Shown in pieces: positions 50,248-59,127 of a DNA stretch of 64,000 nucleotides. The notes beneath the pieces are model-generated. The model ran no database searches and was not told where the DNA came from. It saw only the letters and a list, made by a program, of their open reading frames with translations. Source of the stretch: Bacteriovoracaceae bacterium UBA6153 (GTDB lineage: Bacteria > Bdellovibrionota > Bacteriovoracia > Bacteriovoracales > Bacteriovoracaceae). How positions within the stretch are numbered: the first letter of the stretch is position 1; the number at the start of each line of letters is the position of its first letter. Location: assembly GCA_002428265.1 (NCBI GenBank), contig DIUR01000023.1, positions 124,001 to 188,000 on the forward strand, written 5' to 3'. The position numbers and the translations under genes were made by a program.

Positions 50248-51870
50248 ATGATCAGTTTCAATAACGTTTCAAAAAACTATGGCGGACAAATTTTATATGA
50301 GAACGCCTCATTCATTTTAAGACCAGGAGATAAAGTAGGTTTAGTTGGCCCTAACGGAGCAGGTAAAACCACTGTCTTTCGCGTTTTGATGAAAGAAGAA
50401 GGTTTTGATGGTGGATCAATCACGGTTCCTGAAAAAGTTCGCGTGGCCTATTTTTCTCAGAACATCGGAGAAATGAAAGGAAGAACGGTTATCGAAGAAG
50501 TTATGAGCGGAAGCGCCAAAGCTTCTGAGCTTGCTCAAAAAATGAGAGTGATTGAAACGAAGCTTGAAAGCGATCTTGATCCCGATGAAATGGAAAAAGT
50601 TTTAATCGAGTTAGGAGACTATCAAACTGAGTTTGAAAAACTTGGCGGATATGACCTGGACGTTAGAGCAAAAGAAATTATCACGGGCCTTGGGGTTATG
50701 CCTTACGATCACGACAGAGATGTCGGATTGTTTTCTGGTGGATGGAGAATGAGAATTGCTCTGGCAAAAGTTCTAATCCAGCAACCAGATGTTATGTTAA
50801 TGGATGAGCCTACCAACTACCTCGACCTTGAAAGTATAGTTTGGCTTGAAGAATGGCTGAAAAATTATAAAGGTGCCGTTTTAATGACAAGTCACGATCG
50901 TGACTTCATGAACGGGATTGTTAATAGAATTATCGAAGTAAACAATCGTGCGATCACAACTTATACTGGTGATTACGATTACTACGAAAAAGAAAAAGAA
51001 ATCAGAAAAGTTCAGCAAGTCGCTCAGTATGAATCACAACAAGCTATGCTTCAAAAAGAAGAAGAGTTTATTGCAAAATTCGCGGCCCGTGCCAGCCACG
51101 CAGCTCAGGTTCAGTCGAGAGTTAAAAAAATTGATAAGATTGAGCGAGTAGAGCTTCCCCCAGAAGATATCGTCATGGATTTCTCTTTCCCGGTTCCACC
51201 TCGCGGAAGTAACGATGTCGTCATGATGAAAAATCTGGCGAAGAACTGGACTCGTGATGATGGCACTCTTCACAAAATTTTCTCAGGACTAACTGCCACA
51301 GTTAACCGCTTAGATAAAATTGCAGTTGTTGGAGTCAACGGTGCCGGTAAATCGACACTCTTAAAAGTTATTTGCAACATGACAGAGGCCAGTGGAGGAG
51401 AGTGCTCAATCGGGCCTTCTATCCAAGTTGGATACTTCTCGCAGTTCTCTCTAGATTTATTAAATCCGGAAAACACTGTTTTAGAAGAAATTTCCAACAG
51501 ACTTCCTCACTCATCAAACGGATATATTAGAAATCTTCTAGCTGCGTTTTTATTTCGCGGTGATGATGTTGAAAAAAAGATTAAAGTTCTCTCAGGTGGA
51601 GAGAAATCGAGAGTTGTTCTTGCAACACTTATGTCAAACAACAACAATCTTTTAATCCTCGATGAGCCTACCAACCATTTGGATCTAAAATCGAGAGACG
51701 TACTACTCAATGCTCTTAAAACTTTTGACGGTACAGTTATGTACGTATCCCATGATAGACACTTTTTACATGGACTCTCAAACAGAGTTTTCGAAGTTGA
51801 TAAGGGTGGTATCAGAGTTTTCGACAGTAACTTTCAGTACTATGTAGATAAGAAAAAAGCAGAGGCATAA
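50248..51870 (+). CDS. ABC-F ATPase (two intact domains)
   Basis: 540 residues. Domain 1: GPNGAGKTT, FSGGWRMRI, LMDEPTNYLD; linker with coiled helices (about 235-305); domain 2: GVNGAGKST, LSGGEKSRV, LILDEPTNHLD. Both sites look competent, unlike the 44177-45760 paralogue. Family members act in ribosome rescue or antibiotic protection; the exact subgroup (YheS/Uup-like) is not resolved. A DsbA-fold gene follows 5 bp after the stop. Confidence 0.92.
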   Translation: MISFNNVSKNYGGQILYENASFILRPGDKVGLVGPNGAGKTTVFRVLMKEEGFDGGSITVPEKVRVAYFSQNIGEMKGRTVIEEVMSGSAKASELAQKMRVIETKLESDLDPDEMEKVLIELGDYQTEFEKLGGYDLDVRAKEIITGLGVMPYDHDRDVGLFSGGWRMRIALAKVLIQQPDVMLMDEPTNYLDLESIVWLEEWLKNYKGAVLMTSHDRDFMNGIVNRIIEVNNRAITTYTGDYDYYEKEKEIRKVQQVAQYESQQAMLQKEEEFIAKFAARASHAAQVQSRVKKIDKIERVELPPEDIVMDFSFPVPPRGSNDVVMMKNLAKNWTRDDGTLHKIFSGLTATVNRLDKIAVVGVNGAGKSTLLKVICNMTEASGGECSIGPSIQVGYFSQFSLDLLNPENTVLEEISNRLPHSSNGYIRNLLAAFLFRGDDVEKKIKVLSGGEKSRVVLATLMSNNNNLLILDEPTNHLDLKSRDVLLNALKTFDGTVMYVSHDRHFLHGLSNRVFEVDKGGIRVFDSNFQYYVDKKKAEA

Positions 51871-51875
51871 GCAAG

Positions 51876-52505
51876 ATGAAGAAAATTGAGTTCTATTTTG
51901 ATTTTCTTTCTCCGTACTCTTACCTGGCATGGACATGGGTAAGGTCGCAGCCTTATGACTTCGACTATATCCCTGTTAGTGTGGCCAGTATCATTGCAAG
52001 CTTTGATACAAAAGGTCCTGCTCAAATAGAGCCTAAGAGAAATTATCTCTTTAAGGATCTGCTTCGTTTTACGAGTCTGAACAATATTCCCTTTACGACA
52101 CCTAAAAATCTTCCTTTTAATTCTCTCTATGCACTAAGGCTTGCACTTAAAGGCACTAGTGGAGAAAAGCAAAAAGATATCATCGATGCGATCTTCCGCT
52201 CCGGCTGGGAAGAAGGCCAGGATATCGGCAGTGACGATCTTTTAAAAAATATTCTTCGTGAAAAAAATCTTTATTCAGATGATTTGATTGAACGAATGGA
52301 AAGCAAAAATGCTCGCATCGAGCTTAAGGCCAATATTGAATCGGCACTTGGAAAAAATATTTTTGGTGTGCCGAGCTTTATTGCTGAAGGCGAAATGTTC
52401 TGGGGCAATGATTCGACAAAATATCTTGAAATGCATTTAAATGGATTAGATCCATTAGACAGAAATAAATATCAACAGTTCATCGAAAAATTTACATCGA
52501 GGTAA
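51876..52505 (+). CDS. DsbA-fold 2-hydroxychromene-2-carboxylate isomerase-like protein
   Basis: 209 residues. The start KIEFYFDFLSPYSYLAW with Ser-Pro in place of CXXC, and the final FGVPSFIAEGEMFWGND, are characteristic of the HCCA isomerase/kappa-GST-like group. These use glutathione. The real substrate is unknown. It lies in a likely operon between abc-F and a cyclophilin gene. Confidence 0.85.
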   Translation: MKKIEFYFDFLSPYSYLAWTWVRSQPYDFDYIPVSVASIIASFDTKGPAQIEPKRNYLFKDLLRFTSLNNIPFTTPKNLPFNSLYALRLALKGTSGEKQKDIIDAIFRSGWEEGQDIGSDDLLKNILREKNLYSDDLIERMESKNARIELKANIESALGKNIFGVPSFIAEGEMFWGNDSTKYLEMHLNGLDPLDRNKYQQFIEKFTSR

Positions 52506-52508
52506 AAA

Positions 52509-53063
52509 ATGAAGACGTTACTACTTACATTGACTCTAGCTTTCAGCATGAGTGCTATGGCCGCTAATCCAAAAATTATCATCAAAACTTCTAAAGGTGA
52601 TATCGAAGCTGAGCTCTTTGAAGACAAAGCTCCAATCACTGTAAAAAACTTCCTTGAGTACGTTAAAAAAGGTCACTACAAGGGAACTATCTTTCACCGC
52701 GTGATCAACAATTTCATGATCCAGGGTGGAGGATTCGATAAAAAAATGACTGAAAAGAGCACTGGTGCAGGAATTAAAAATGAAGCTGCTAACGGTGTAA
52801 AAAATGAAAATGGAACGCTTGCAATGGCGAGAACAAATGATGTCAATAGCGCGACAGCTCAGTTTTTCATCAACGTTTCTGACAATGCTTTCCTTGACCA
52901 CACGGACAATAGCGACAGAGGCATGGGGTACGCAGTATTCGGAAAAGTAACTAGCGGGATGCCGGTTGTTAACAAAATTAAGGCCGTAAAAACTGGCAAT
53001 AACGGTCCTCACCAGGATGTGCCGACTGAACCAGTAGTTATTTTAGACATCGTTAAAAAGTAG
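52509..53063 (+). CDS. Periplasmic cyclophilin-type peptidyl-prolyl isomerase
   Basis: 184 residues with a signal peptide (KTLLLTLTLAFSMSAMA). Cyclophilin core FHRVINNFMIQGGGFD and QFFINVSDNAFLD hold the Arg, Phe and Gln of the active site. It accelerates proline isomerisation in the periplasm. GAGG lies 6 nt before the ATG, in the tail of the previous gene. Confidence 0.93.
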   Translation: MKTLLLTLTLAFSMSAMAANPKIIIKTSKGDIEAELFEDKAPITVKNFLEYVKKGHYKGTIFHRVINNFMIQGGGFDKKMTEKSTGAGIKNEAANGVKNENGTLAMARTNDVNSATAQFFINVSDNAFLDHTDNSDRGMGYAVFGKVTSGMPVVNKIKAVKTGNNGPHQDVPTEPVVILDIVKK

Positions 53064-53101
53064 TGATAGGTTAACCGCAACAAAAATTACACGGGGATTT
53101 T

Positions 53102-53584
53102 ATGCAAGTTCAAAAAAACAAAGTCGTGGCAATCGACTATAAACTGACGAACGCGAAAGGTGAATTGATCGATTCTTCTGCCAACCATGGCCCACTTCTT
53201 TACATCCAAGGGATTGGTAATCTAATTCCTGGACTTGAAAAAGAACTTGAAGGTAAAAAAGCTGGCGATAATCTTAAAGTAACTATCGCTCCAAAAGACG
53301 GATACGGAGAAAGAAACGATTCTCTTTGTCAGACAGTTCCAAAAGCTCAATTCGAGTCGACTGAAGCTCTTGAAGTTGGAATGCAATTCGAAGTAGAAAC
53401 TGAACAAGGTGAACTAATTGTATCAGTAACTAAAATCGAAGGTGACAACGTTACTGTAGACGGAAACCATCCACTTGCTGGTGTTGAACTTCACTTTGAC
53501 GTAACAGTTAAAGAAGTTAGAGATGCAAGCGCTGAGGAATTGGCGCATGGTCACGTACACGGAGAAGGTGGACACCACCACTAA
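53102..53584 (+). CDS. slyD: SlyD-type FKBP peptidyl-prolyl isomerase
   Basis: 160 residues. FKBP domain with an IF insert (about 70-120), start VQKNKVVAIDYKLTNAKGELIDSS, GPLLYIQGIGNLIPGLEKELEGK, and a short His-rich tail (HGHVHGEGGHHH) that binds Ni2+ or Zn2+ in SlyD proteins. It is cytoplasmic. It lies 38 bp behind the cyclophilin gene. Confidence 0.92.
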   Translation: MQVQKNKVVAIDYKLTNAKGELIDSSANHGPLLYIQGIGNLIPGLEKELEGKKAGDNLKVTIAPKDGYGERNDSLCQTVPKAQFESTEALEVGMQFEVETEQGELIVSVTKIEGDNVTVDGNHPLAGVELHFDVTVKEVRDASAEELAHGHVHGEGGHHH

Positions 53585-53720
53585 AAATTAAAGTCAAATA
53601 AGCGGCGAATTACGGCGTCTAAACTTTTTTTCTTCTCGGTCACATACGTTGTATGCTCCCTCGAATCTAAAAAGCTTATCCTTGTACTTCTTGCTTCTTT
53701 AACTTTAATAGGATTAGAAA

Positions 53721-54698
53721 ATGAATTATCTTAAGACTTACCTTCCGCACCTATTTGGGAACCAAGAAGGTAAGTCTTATGTTTTGCCTGACAATTTAGA
53801 CTGGAGTGCGCTGAGCTTTGAAGAGCTGTTGATGTTTCACACTCTTTATAATTCACTGGACTCTTTCACAAAAACTCTCGATCTTAAAACTCTCACCAAT
53901 CAACAAGTTTTTCATTTATTTAGTTTTAAGAAATTTCTTTCAAAAGATTTTTTAAATGCACTTATTTCTCATTACAAAAATGAGTACGGCTGGTTTTTAA
54001 CGGCGACCAATGCTGATGTTTTAACGATTCAAGAAGTGCAGGAAATTCTCAATTATAAAACCTATGTACTGACTCTTTATGCGGTCTTTAATCCTGATCG
54101 CACAAGGCCTGGAAGACTGTTTGTTAAAAATAATCACGGTCAGTTTGTTCATAGAAAAGATGGGAGTGTCTGGAGTATTCCAGTGCTTGGTTTATCAAGC
54201 AGAGGGCTTCCTTTTAATCACTCAAATGGGACGACTCCTACAGGAATTTACAGCATTGATTCGGTCATGCCAGAGGCCAATAACACGGCAGAGTTTGGCG
54301 TGCACAGAAGACTTATTGTAAATTTCATCAAGCAAACCGAAAACGAAGAGGCGATGTTGCAGTTAATGCCCAGATCCCTGCATGCTCACAGCTGGTGGAA
54401 ACCCTGTGTAGTGGGAAGAGAAATGGGGCGAAGCTTACTTCGAATCCACGGAACCGGTGCCGTCAATAAAAATCCTTTTAGCCCGCATTATCCAATGATC
54501 CCAAGCTCGGGATGTCTCACAACTACAGAAAAAAAGAGACTTGGACTCTTTAAAATCGAGCATCAAAGAGAGCTCTTAGACACATTAATGACAAGCTTGG
54601 AGCTTCCTAAAACATTCGAAAACGAGTCTAAAATTCATGGTCTATTGTATGTCATTGACTTCGATGGTACATATCAAACACTTGAATTTAAAAGCTAG
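53721..54698 (+). CDS. L,D-transpeptidase (YkuD)-like protein without signal peptide
   Basis: 325 residues. After an N-terminal helical region (1-110), a YkuD-like domain includes PTGIYSIDSVMPEANNT, RSLHAHSWW, and the catalytic pattern RIHGTGAVNKNP followed by PSSGCLTT (His, Ser-X-Gly-Cys). This family cross-links or edits peptidoglycan at 3-3 positions. No N-terminal signal or membrane segment is visible, which is odd for a periplasmic enzyme. AGGATT precedes the ATG. Confidence 0.75.
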   Translation: MNYLKTYLPHLFGNQEGKSYVLPDNLDWSALSFEELLMFHTLYNSLDSFTKTLDLKTLTNQQVFHLFSFKKFLSKDFLNALISHYKNEYGWFLTATNADVLTIQEVQEILNYKTYVLTLYAVFNPDRTRPGRLFVKNNHGQFVHRKDGSVWSIPVLGLSSRGLPFNHSNGTTPTGIYSIDSVMPEANNTAEFGVHRRLIVNFIKQTENEEAMLQLMPRSLHAHSWWKPCVVGREMGRSLLRIHGTGAVNKNPFSPHYPMIPSSGCLTTTEKKRLGLFKIEHQRELLDTLMTSLELPKTFENESKIHGLLYVIDFDGTYQTLEFKS

Positions 54699-54714
54699 TT
54701 AGAAGGTTTTTACC

Positions 54715-55170
54715 ATGTATATCTCAACAAAAAAATTTACAGGTTATCCCTGTACTCACCGCCAATGGAGAGACGAAGGGCATTGCAAATATGTTCACGG
54801 ATACTCTCGCGAGTTCAGCTTCTGGTTTAAAGCAGAGACCCTAGATCACAAAGGCTGGGTTATGGACTTTGGTGGATTCAAAGAGTTTAAAACTTTTTTA
54901 GAAGACACTTTCGATCACACATTTTTAGCAAATGCAGATGATCCCGAACTTCCACTTTTTCAAGAGATGCATAAAAAAGAAATTATCAAACTTAGAGTGC
55001 TCGAGAGCGTAGGCATGGAAGGCACTTCAAAATTTCTTCATACAAAAATGAATGAATACTTAGATAAAAAAACTAATGGCCGCGTTTGGTGTTTTAAAGT
55101 TGAGACGAGAGAAAATGAAAAAAACTCTGGTATCTATGAACAAGAGCGCGCTGGCAAGACTCCCGTATAG
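54715..55170 (+). CDS. 6-pyruvoyl-tetrahydropterin synthase/QueD-like protein
   Basis: 151 residues. Near the start CTHRQWRDEGHCKYVHGYSREF gives the catalytic Cys and Zn-type His; the last ligand position reads Tyr (HGY) rather than His (HGH). A later FDHTFL and TRENEKNSGIYE fit the T-fold Glu region. It would act on dihydroneopterin triphosphate made by FolE, the next gene, for tetrahydropterin or queuosine precursors. The Tyr variant makes the exact product uncertain. Confidence 0.85.
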   Translation: MYISTKKFTGYPCTHRQWRDEGHCKYVHGYSREFSFWFKAETLDHKGWVMDFGGFKEFKTFLEDTFDHTFLANADDPELPLFQEMHKKEIIKLRVLESVGMEGTSKFLHTKMNEYLDKKTNGRVWCFKVETRENEKNSGIYEQERAGKTPV

Positions 55171-55181
55171 GAATTAATTTT

Positions 55182-55838
55182 ATGACAATGATAGATCCAA
55201 AAGCATTATTAAAAAAAGTAACTCCAACTCCACAGGTTGCAAACAATCTTACGAGCACTGAAAAGAAAGAAAAGATCACAGCTCTTTTTACTGAGATCAT
55301 GGAAACTCTTGGATTGGATTTAACAGATGACTCTCTGGCAGAAACTCCACATAGAGTCGCTAAGATGTATGTTGATGAAGTTTTTTACGGACTCTCTGAT
55401 ACTGCTTTCCCAAAAATTACATTAGTAGAAAATAAGTTTGATTACGATCATGCTGTTATTGAAGTGAACATCGTGACGAACTCTCACTGCGAGCACCACT
55501 TTGTTCCTATCATTGGTAAAACGCATATCGCTTATATCCCAGGAGAGAAAGTTTTAGGTCTCTCTAAACTAAATCGTATTGTCGACTACTTTGCAAAGCG
55601 CCCTCAAATTCAGGAACGTCTGACTCTTCAGATTCACCAGGCATTAGTTGAGATCCTTGGAACACAAAACGTCGCAGTTGTAACGGACGCTATGCACGCT
55701 TGCGTAAAAACTCGTGGGATTAAAGACGTTACATCAATGACAAGAACGTCAAAGCTCTCAGGGGTCTTTAAAGAAGACACATGTCATAGAGTAGAGTTCT
55801 TAACAGCGATTCCACGTGTGCAAGAAGTTCAGTACTAA
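55182..55838 (+). CDS. folE: GTP cyclohydrolase I
   Basis: 218 residues. SHCEHHFVPIIGKTHIAYIP (Zn Cys/His), KRPQIQERLTLQI and DAMHACVKTRGI (second Zn Cys) identify FolE. It converts GTP to 7,8-dihydroneopterin triphosphate. It follows the PTPS-like gene by 11 bp. With phhB and phhA elsewhere in the window, tetrahydropterin supply for phenylalanine hydroxylation is a likely use besides folate. Confidence 0.95.
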   Translation: MTMIDPKALLKKVTPTPQVANNLTSTEKKEKITALFTEIMETLGLDLTDDSLAETPHRVAKMYVDEVFYGLSDTAFPKITLVENKFDYDHAVIEVNIVTNSHCEHHFVPIIGKTHIAYIPGEKVLGLSKLNRIVDYFAKRPQIQERLTLQIHQALVEILGTQNVAVVTDAMHACVKTRGIKDVTSMTRTSKLSGVFKEDTCHRVEFLTAIPRVQEVQY

Positions 55839-55936
55839 GCACCACTTCTTTCAAGATTGTGTTAAATAACATCGAAGGTCTTGATTGGTATGCCTTACTT
55901 AGGTAAAAAGCATAAACATTCAAAACAGGAGTAGTT

Positions 55937-56290
55937 ATGTCAAAAATCACAGGTCTTACTTTTTTGTTTTTTATCTCTCTAACAATGTCTGCAACTCTTC
56001 ATGCAAATGAAAATCATCCAGCTCTTGATGCTTGCTTTAAAAAAGCAAAAAGCTATTACAAAAAAAATGCCATGCCATCTGATACGGCAAGAAGTTTTGA
56101 TAAGTTTGAATTTCTTCCAGCTAAAGAATCAATCGTCGTGTCACCATTAGGTACAGTAGGGAACTATGAATCAGACGTTGTTTTATACAAAGCAACAGGC
56201 TCGTATCACTCTGGTTATTACATCGATTTAATTGTTGCTGATGCTTCGACTTGTGAAGGTCTTGATATCATCAACATTTATGGTGAATAA
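55937..56290 (+). CDS. Small secreted protein, function unknown
   Basis: 117 residues with a signal peptide (FLFFISLTMSATLHA); AGGAG precedes the ATG. The mature part has two Cys (DACFKKA and STCEGL) that may pair, and a beta-rich middle (YESDVVLYKATGSYHSGYYIDLIV). Not in a family I recognise. It ends 3 bp before the convergent srkA stop. Confidence 0.75.
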   Translation: MSKITGLTFLFFISLTMSATLHANENHPALDACFKKAKSYYKKNAMPSDTARSFDKFEFLPAKESIVVSPLGTVGNYESDVVLYKATGSYHSGYYIDLIVADASTCEGLDIINIYGE

Positions 56291-56293
56291 GTT

Positions 56294-57316
56294 TTAGTAG
56301 TCTGCTGGACGATTGAGTTGTTCCAGATAATAGACCTGTTCTCTTAGGTCATTAATCTGGCCTTCCCAATAAGAAGGGGACTCAAAAAATGGAAAAGCAT
56401 TCTTGAAGGCAGGGTCGTCAAAACGTTTGGCGATCCATGCTGAATAGTTAATCATGCGAAGAGTTCTTAAAACTTCAGTGAGTCTCAACTCTTCATAGTT
56501 AAAATCTCTCATGGAAGTGTAACCATCGAGTAGAATATTTCGCAAATTATCAGCGTATTCATCGCGACCAGGTAGTAGCAGCCACATATCCTGAACAGCT
56601 GGGCCCATGACCATGTCGTCGAAGTCAATTAAGTGATAAACATCTTCACGCTTTAAAATATTACCCAGGTGGCAGTCGCCGTGAATGCGAATGTTGGTAA
56701 TGTTTTTAAATGAATCTTTTGTAAGCGAGTAAATATTTTCCAAAACGGTTTTGTAGCTGAGCTCGTAATGAGCAGGAACAATTTTTTGTCCAACCAGATA
56801 GTCGAGGTTTGATTTTAAATATACTTCGGGGTTAATAGTAAGCCTATGTTTGGCCTTCTTCATGCTCCCGACATTGTGAAGTCTGGCGAGAAGACGCCCA
56901 ACTTGTTCCATTTCTTCATTGGTAAATTCGTCAGGAGCTCGTCCACCTTGTTTGGGAAAAACAGTATAGAAGAGTTCTGGCTCAGTTAGAGTAAAGAGGG
57001 TCTGGCCATCAAACTCTAGAGGAGCAATCACCGGAATTTCAAACTCTGTTAAATCCATTAAGAAGTCATGCTCTTCTTGAATCTGCTCTTTTGTCCATCT
57101 TCCGGGACGGTAGAATTTTATAATTTTTGAATGATCACTTGGATTAGCTGAATCACTTTCAATTTCCACTTCATAAACGCGATTTTCCATCGAGTTCATG
57201 GCCATGACTCTTCCAGTGGTTCTAAAGCCTAACTTTTCAACCGTGTCTAAAACCAAATCAGGATTTAGTTCGAAGAAAAATTGAGTGGCATTATTGCCCC
57301 AAAGGTTTTTTGTCAT
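56294..57316 (-). CDS. srkA: SrkA/RdoA-like stress-response kinase
   Basis: 340 residues of the aminoglycoside-phosphotransferase/YihE type. IHGDCHLGNIL (catalytic Asp) and LIDFDDMVMGPAVQDMW (metal Asp) are in the right place. It phosphorylates Ser/Thr and opposes stress-driven death in E. coli. It follows speD by 9 bp on the same strand, so they may be co-transcribed. Confidence 0.9.
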   Translation of the reverse strand: MTKNLWGNNATQFFFELNPDLVLDTVEKLGFRTTGRVMAMNSMENRVYEVEIESDSANPSDHSKIIKFYRPGRWTKEQIQEEHDFLMDLTEFEIPVIAPLEFDGQTLFTLTEPELFYTVFPKQGGRAPDEFTNEEMEQVGRLLARLHNVGSMKKAKHRLTINPEVYLKSNLDYLVGQKIVPAHYELSYKTVLENIYSLTKDSFKNITNIRIHGDCHLGNILKREDVYHLIDFDDMVMGPAVQDMWLLLPGRDEYADNLRNILLDGYTSMRDFNYEELRLTEVLRTLRMINYSAWIAKRFDDPAFKNAFPFFESPSYWEGQINDLREQVYYLEQLNRPADY

Positions 57317-57325
57317 ATAACTCGA

Positions 57326-58102
57326 TTAGTGGATCATGTGGTAAACTTCAAGCATTTCATTTCTAAGCATTTCCATCTTAGCTGGAACGTCCGGGTGATT
57401 TACATCTTCCGGGTGCAGAAGATAATTTTCTGTCGGAAGTTGTTTTACCATGAACTTTGATTGCCAGATGTTTGATTGAGGCATGTTGATATCTGAAGCA
57501 AATTGGAACTGCTCTTTGATTTCCGGTCTGATGAACTCTTGGATTGAGTTGAATTTTTGGTCATTGTAAATTTTCTTACCGTTATCTAGGCGAGTGTACC
57601 CACGAACAACGTAGTCTACGTAAACAACGTCACATTCAAAGGCTTCGAAAAGGTAGTTAATCGCATTTAATGGAATAATTTCTCCACAAGTCGCTACGTC
57701 TAAGTCAACGCGGAAAGTGCAGATCCCGTTAGGGTCAGATGCATCGGGGTAAGTGTGAGACGTGATATGTGATTTATCTAAGTGAGCTTTAACAGACACA
57801 GGAATCGGCTCTCCGCCGCCTTTAATGTCAGACATTAAAGTCATGGTAGAAGCACCAACTGGATCGTAGTCCTGGATTGATACTGCCAGGATATTAGCTT
57901 CGATGATTTCAACAATTCTCTCAGCGATTTTTTCAATTTTCTTAGCGCTATATTTTTCGTGAATATACTTAACGTATTCAGCTCTTTGCTCTTCATTAAG
58001 AGCTATGCAAAAGTCGTAAAGATTAAAACTTAAGATCTTAGTTAGATTGTTAAACCCAGATAATTTTACTCTTTGGTCCGGTGCTATTTTTGACTGAAAC
58101 AT
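57326..58102 (-). CDS. speD: S-adenosylmethionine decarboxylase (E. coli type)
   Basis: 258 residues, matching the long single-chain proenzyme of E. coli. Self-processing site at DKSHITSHTYP: Ser111 becomes the pyruvoyl group. GFNNLTKILSFNLYD at the start and TCGEIIPLNAINYL are conserved. It makes decarboxylated SAM for spermidine synthesis. It is divergent from speE across 131 bp. Confidence 0.95.
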   Translation of the reverse strand: MFQSKIAPDQRVKLSGFNNLTKILSFNLYDFCIALNEEQRAEYVKYIHEKYSAKKIEKIAERIVEIIEANILAVSIQDYDPVGASTMTLMSDIKGGGEPIPVSVKAHLDKSHITSHTYPDASDPNGICTFRVDLDVATCGEIIPLNAINYLFEAFECDVVYVDYVVRGYTRLDNGKKIYNDQKFNSIQEFIRPEIKEQFQFASDINMPQSNIWQSKFMVKQLPTENYLLHPEDVNHPDVPAKMEMLRNEMLEVYHMIH

Positions 58103-58160
58103 TGCCCTAATTTCCTTTGAAAAAAAGTATTGCGTAATTAAATTTCACGAACTATCTATG

Positions 58161-58184
58161 TGTCACAGAATACACAGTGTGACA
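58161..58184. promoter_or_regulatory. inverted repeat in the speD/speE divergent region
   Basis: TGTCACA-N10-TGTGACA forms a 7-bp-arm dyad midway between the two genes. It could be an operator that links spermidine genes, or a cruciform. It resembles CRP-like half-sites turned outward, but spacing differs from the CRP consensus. Confidence 0.45.
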
Positions 58185-58233
58185 ATGCTTATGACTACAA
58201 TCTGAGCACGATTTCACCTAGAATTGGAGACTT

Positions 58234-59127
58234 ATGACAACTGAAACTAATGAAAAAAACCCAAATGAATTGTTAATCGAAAAAGATTGGTATTCTGAGC
58301 GCTATTTTCATAAGAATGTGGCCACTTCTTTCAAAATAAAATCCGTTTTGCACTCTGAAAAGAGTCAGTACCAGAAAATCGATGTTCTTGACACATATGG
58401 TGTAGGGCGCTTGTTACTCCTTGATGGGAAGACGATGGTCTCTGATCACGATGAGTTCGTATACCACGAAGTTATGGGACATATTCCTTCAATGGTTCAC
58501 CCTGGAATTAAGAATGTTTTAATCATTGGTGGCGGCGATGGTGGGATTGTTAGAGAGTTTGTAAAGCATCCTGAAATTGAGCGAATCGATCTGGTTGAAA
58601 TTGACGAGAGAGTTATCGAAGTTTCTAAAAAATATTTCCCGGACTGTACATCAGGGCTATCTGATAAGCGCGTAAATGTTCTTCCTCAAGATGGTGTTGA
58701 GTATATCAAGTCATTCAAGAATTTCTTTGATGTCATCATTATCGACTCAACTGACCCGGAAGATTTTGCTGCAGGATTATTCACTCAAGAGTTCTACAAA
58801 CACGTAAGCGACGCTCTTACAGATAACGGCATCATGATGGCACAGACTGAAAATCCATTCTACGATGAATACGGAATCAAGTCGTTCTACGATAATCTTC
58901 GCAATGTTTATCCGGTTGTTAAGTCTTTCACGGGCCCTATGCTGATCTATCCAGGAGTGTTCTGGACGTTTGCATACGCTTCAAAAGGACTTGTTCCAAC
59001 AAAAATTAATGAATCAAAAATTCCTTTCATGACTGAGCTAGAGAAATCTCTTAAGTGGTACAACATGAACTGGCATCAAGGTGCATTTAATATTTCTAAT
59101 ATTCATAAGAAAGTAACTGGTTGTTAA
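58234..59127 (+). CDS. speE: Spermidine synthase
   Basis: 297 residues. Methyltransferase-like fold with VLIIGGGDGGIVREF (about 103-118, SAM-derivative binding) and VIIIDSTDPEDFA (catalytic Asp). It transfers aminopropyl from decarboxylated SAM to putrescine. GGAG lies 5 nt upstream of ATG. A lipoprotein gene starts at its stop codon. Confidence 0.95.
   Translation: MTTETNEKNPNELLIEKDWYSERYFHKNVATSFKIKSVLHSEKSQYQKIDVLDTYGVGRLLLLDGKTMVSDHDEFVYHEVMGHIPSMVHPGIKNVLIIGGGDGGIVREFVKHPEIERIDLVEIDERVIEVSKKYFPDCTSGLSDKRVNVLPQDGVEYIKSFKNFFDVIIIDSTDPEDFAAGLFTQEFYKHVSDALTDNGIMMAQTENPFYDEYGIKSFYDNLRNVYPVVKSFTGPMLIYPGVFWTFAYASKGLVPTKINESKIPFMTELEKSLKWYNMNWHQGAFNISNIHKKVTGC

Noticed and set aside
52536..53012. 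158-codon - strand frame opposite the cyclophilin gene
   Set aside because: It mirrors the cyclophilin coding sequence and has no ribosome site or motif.
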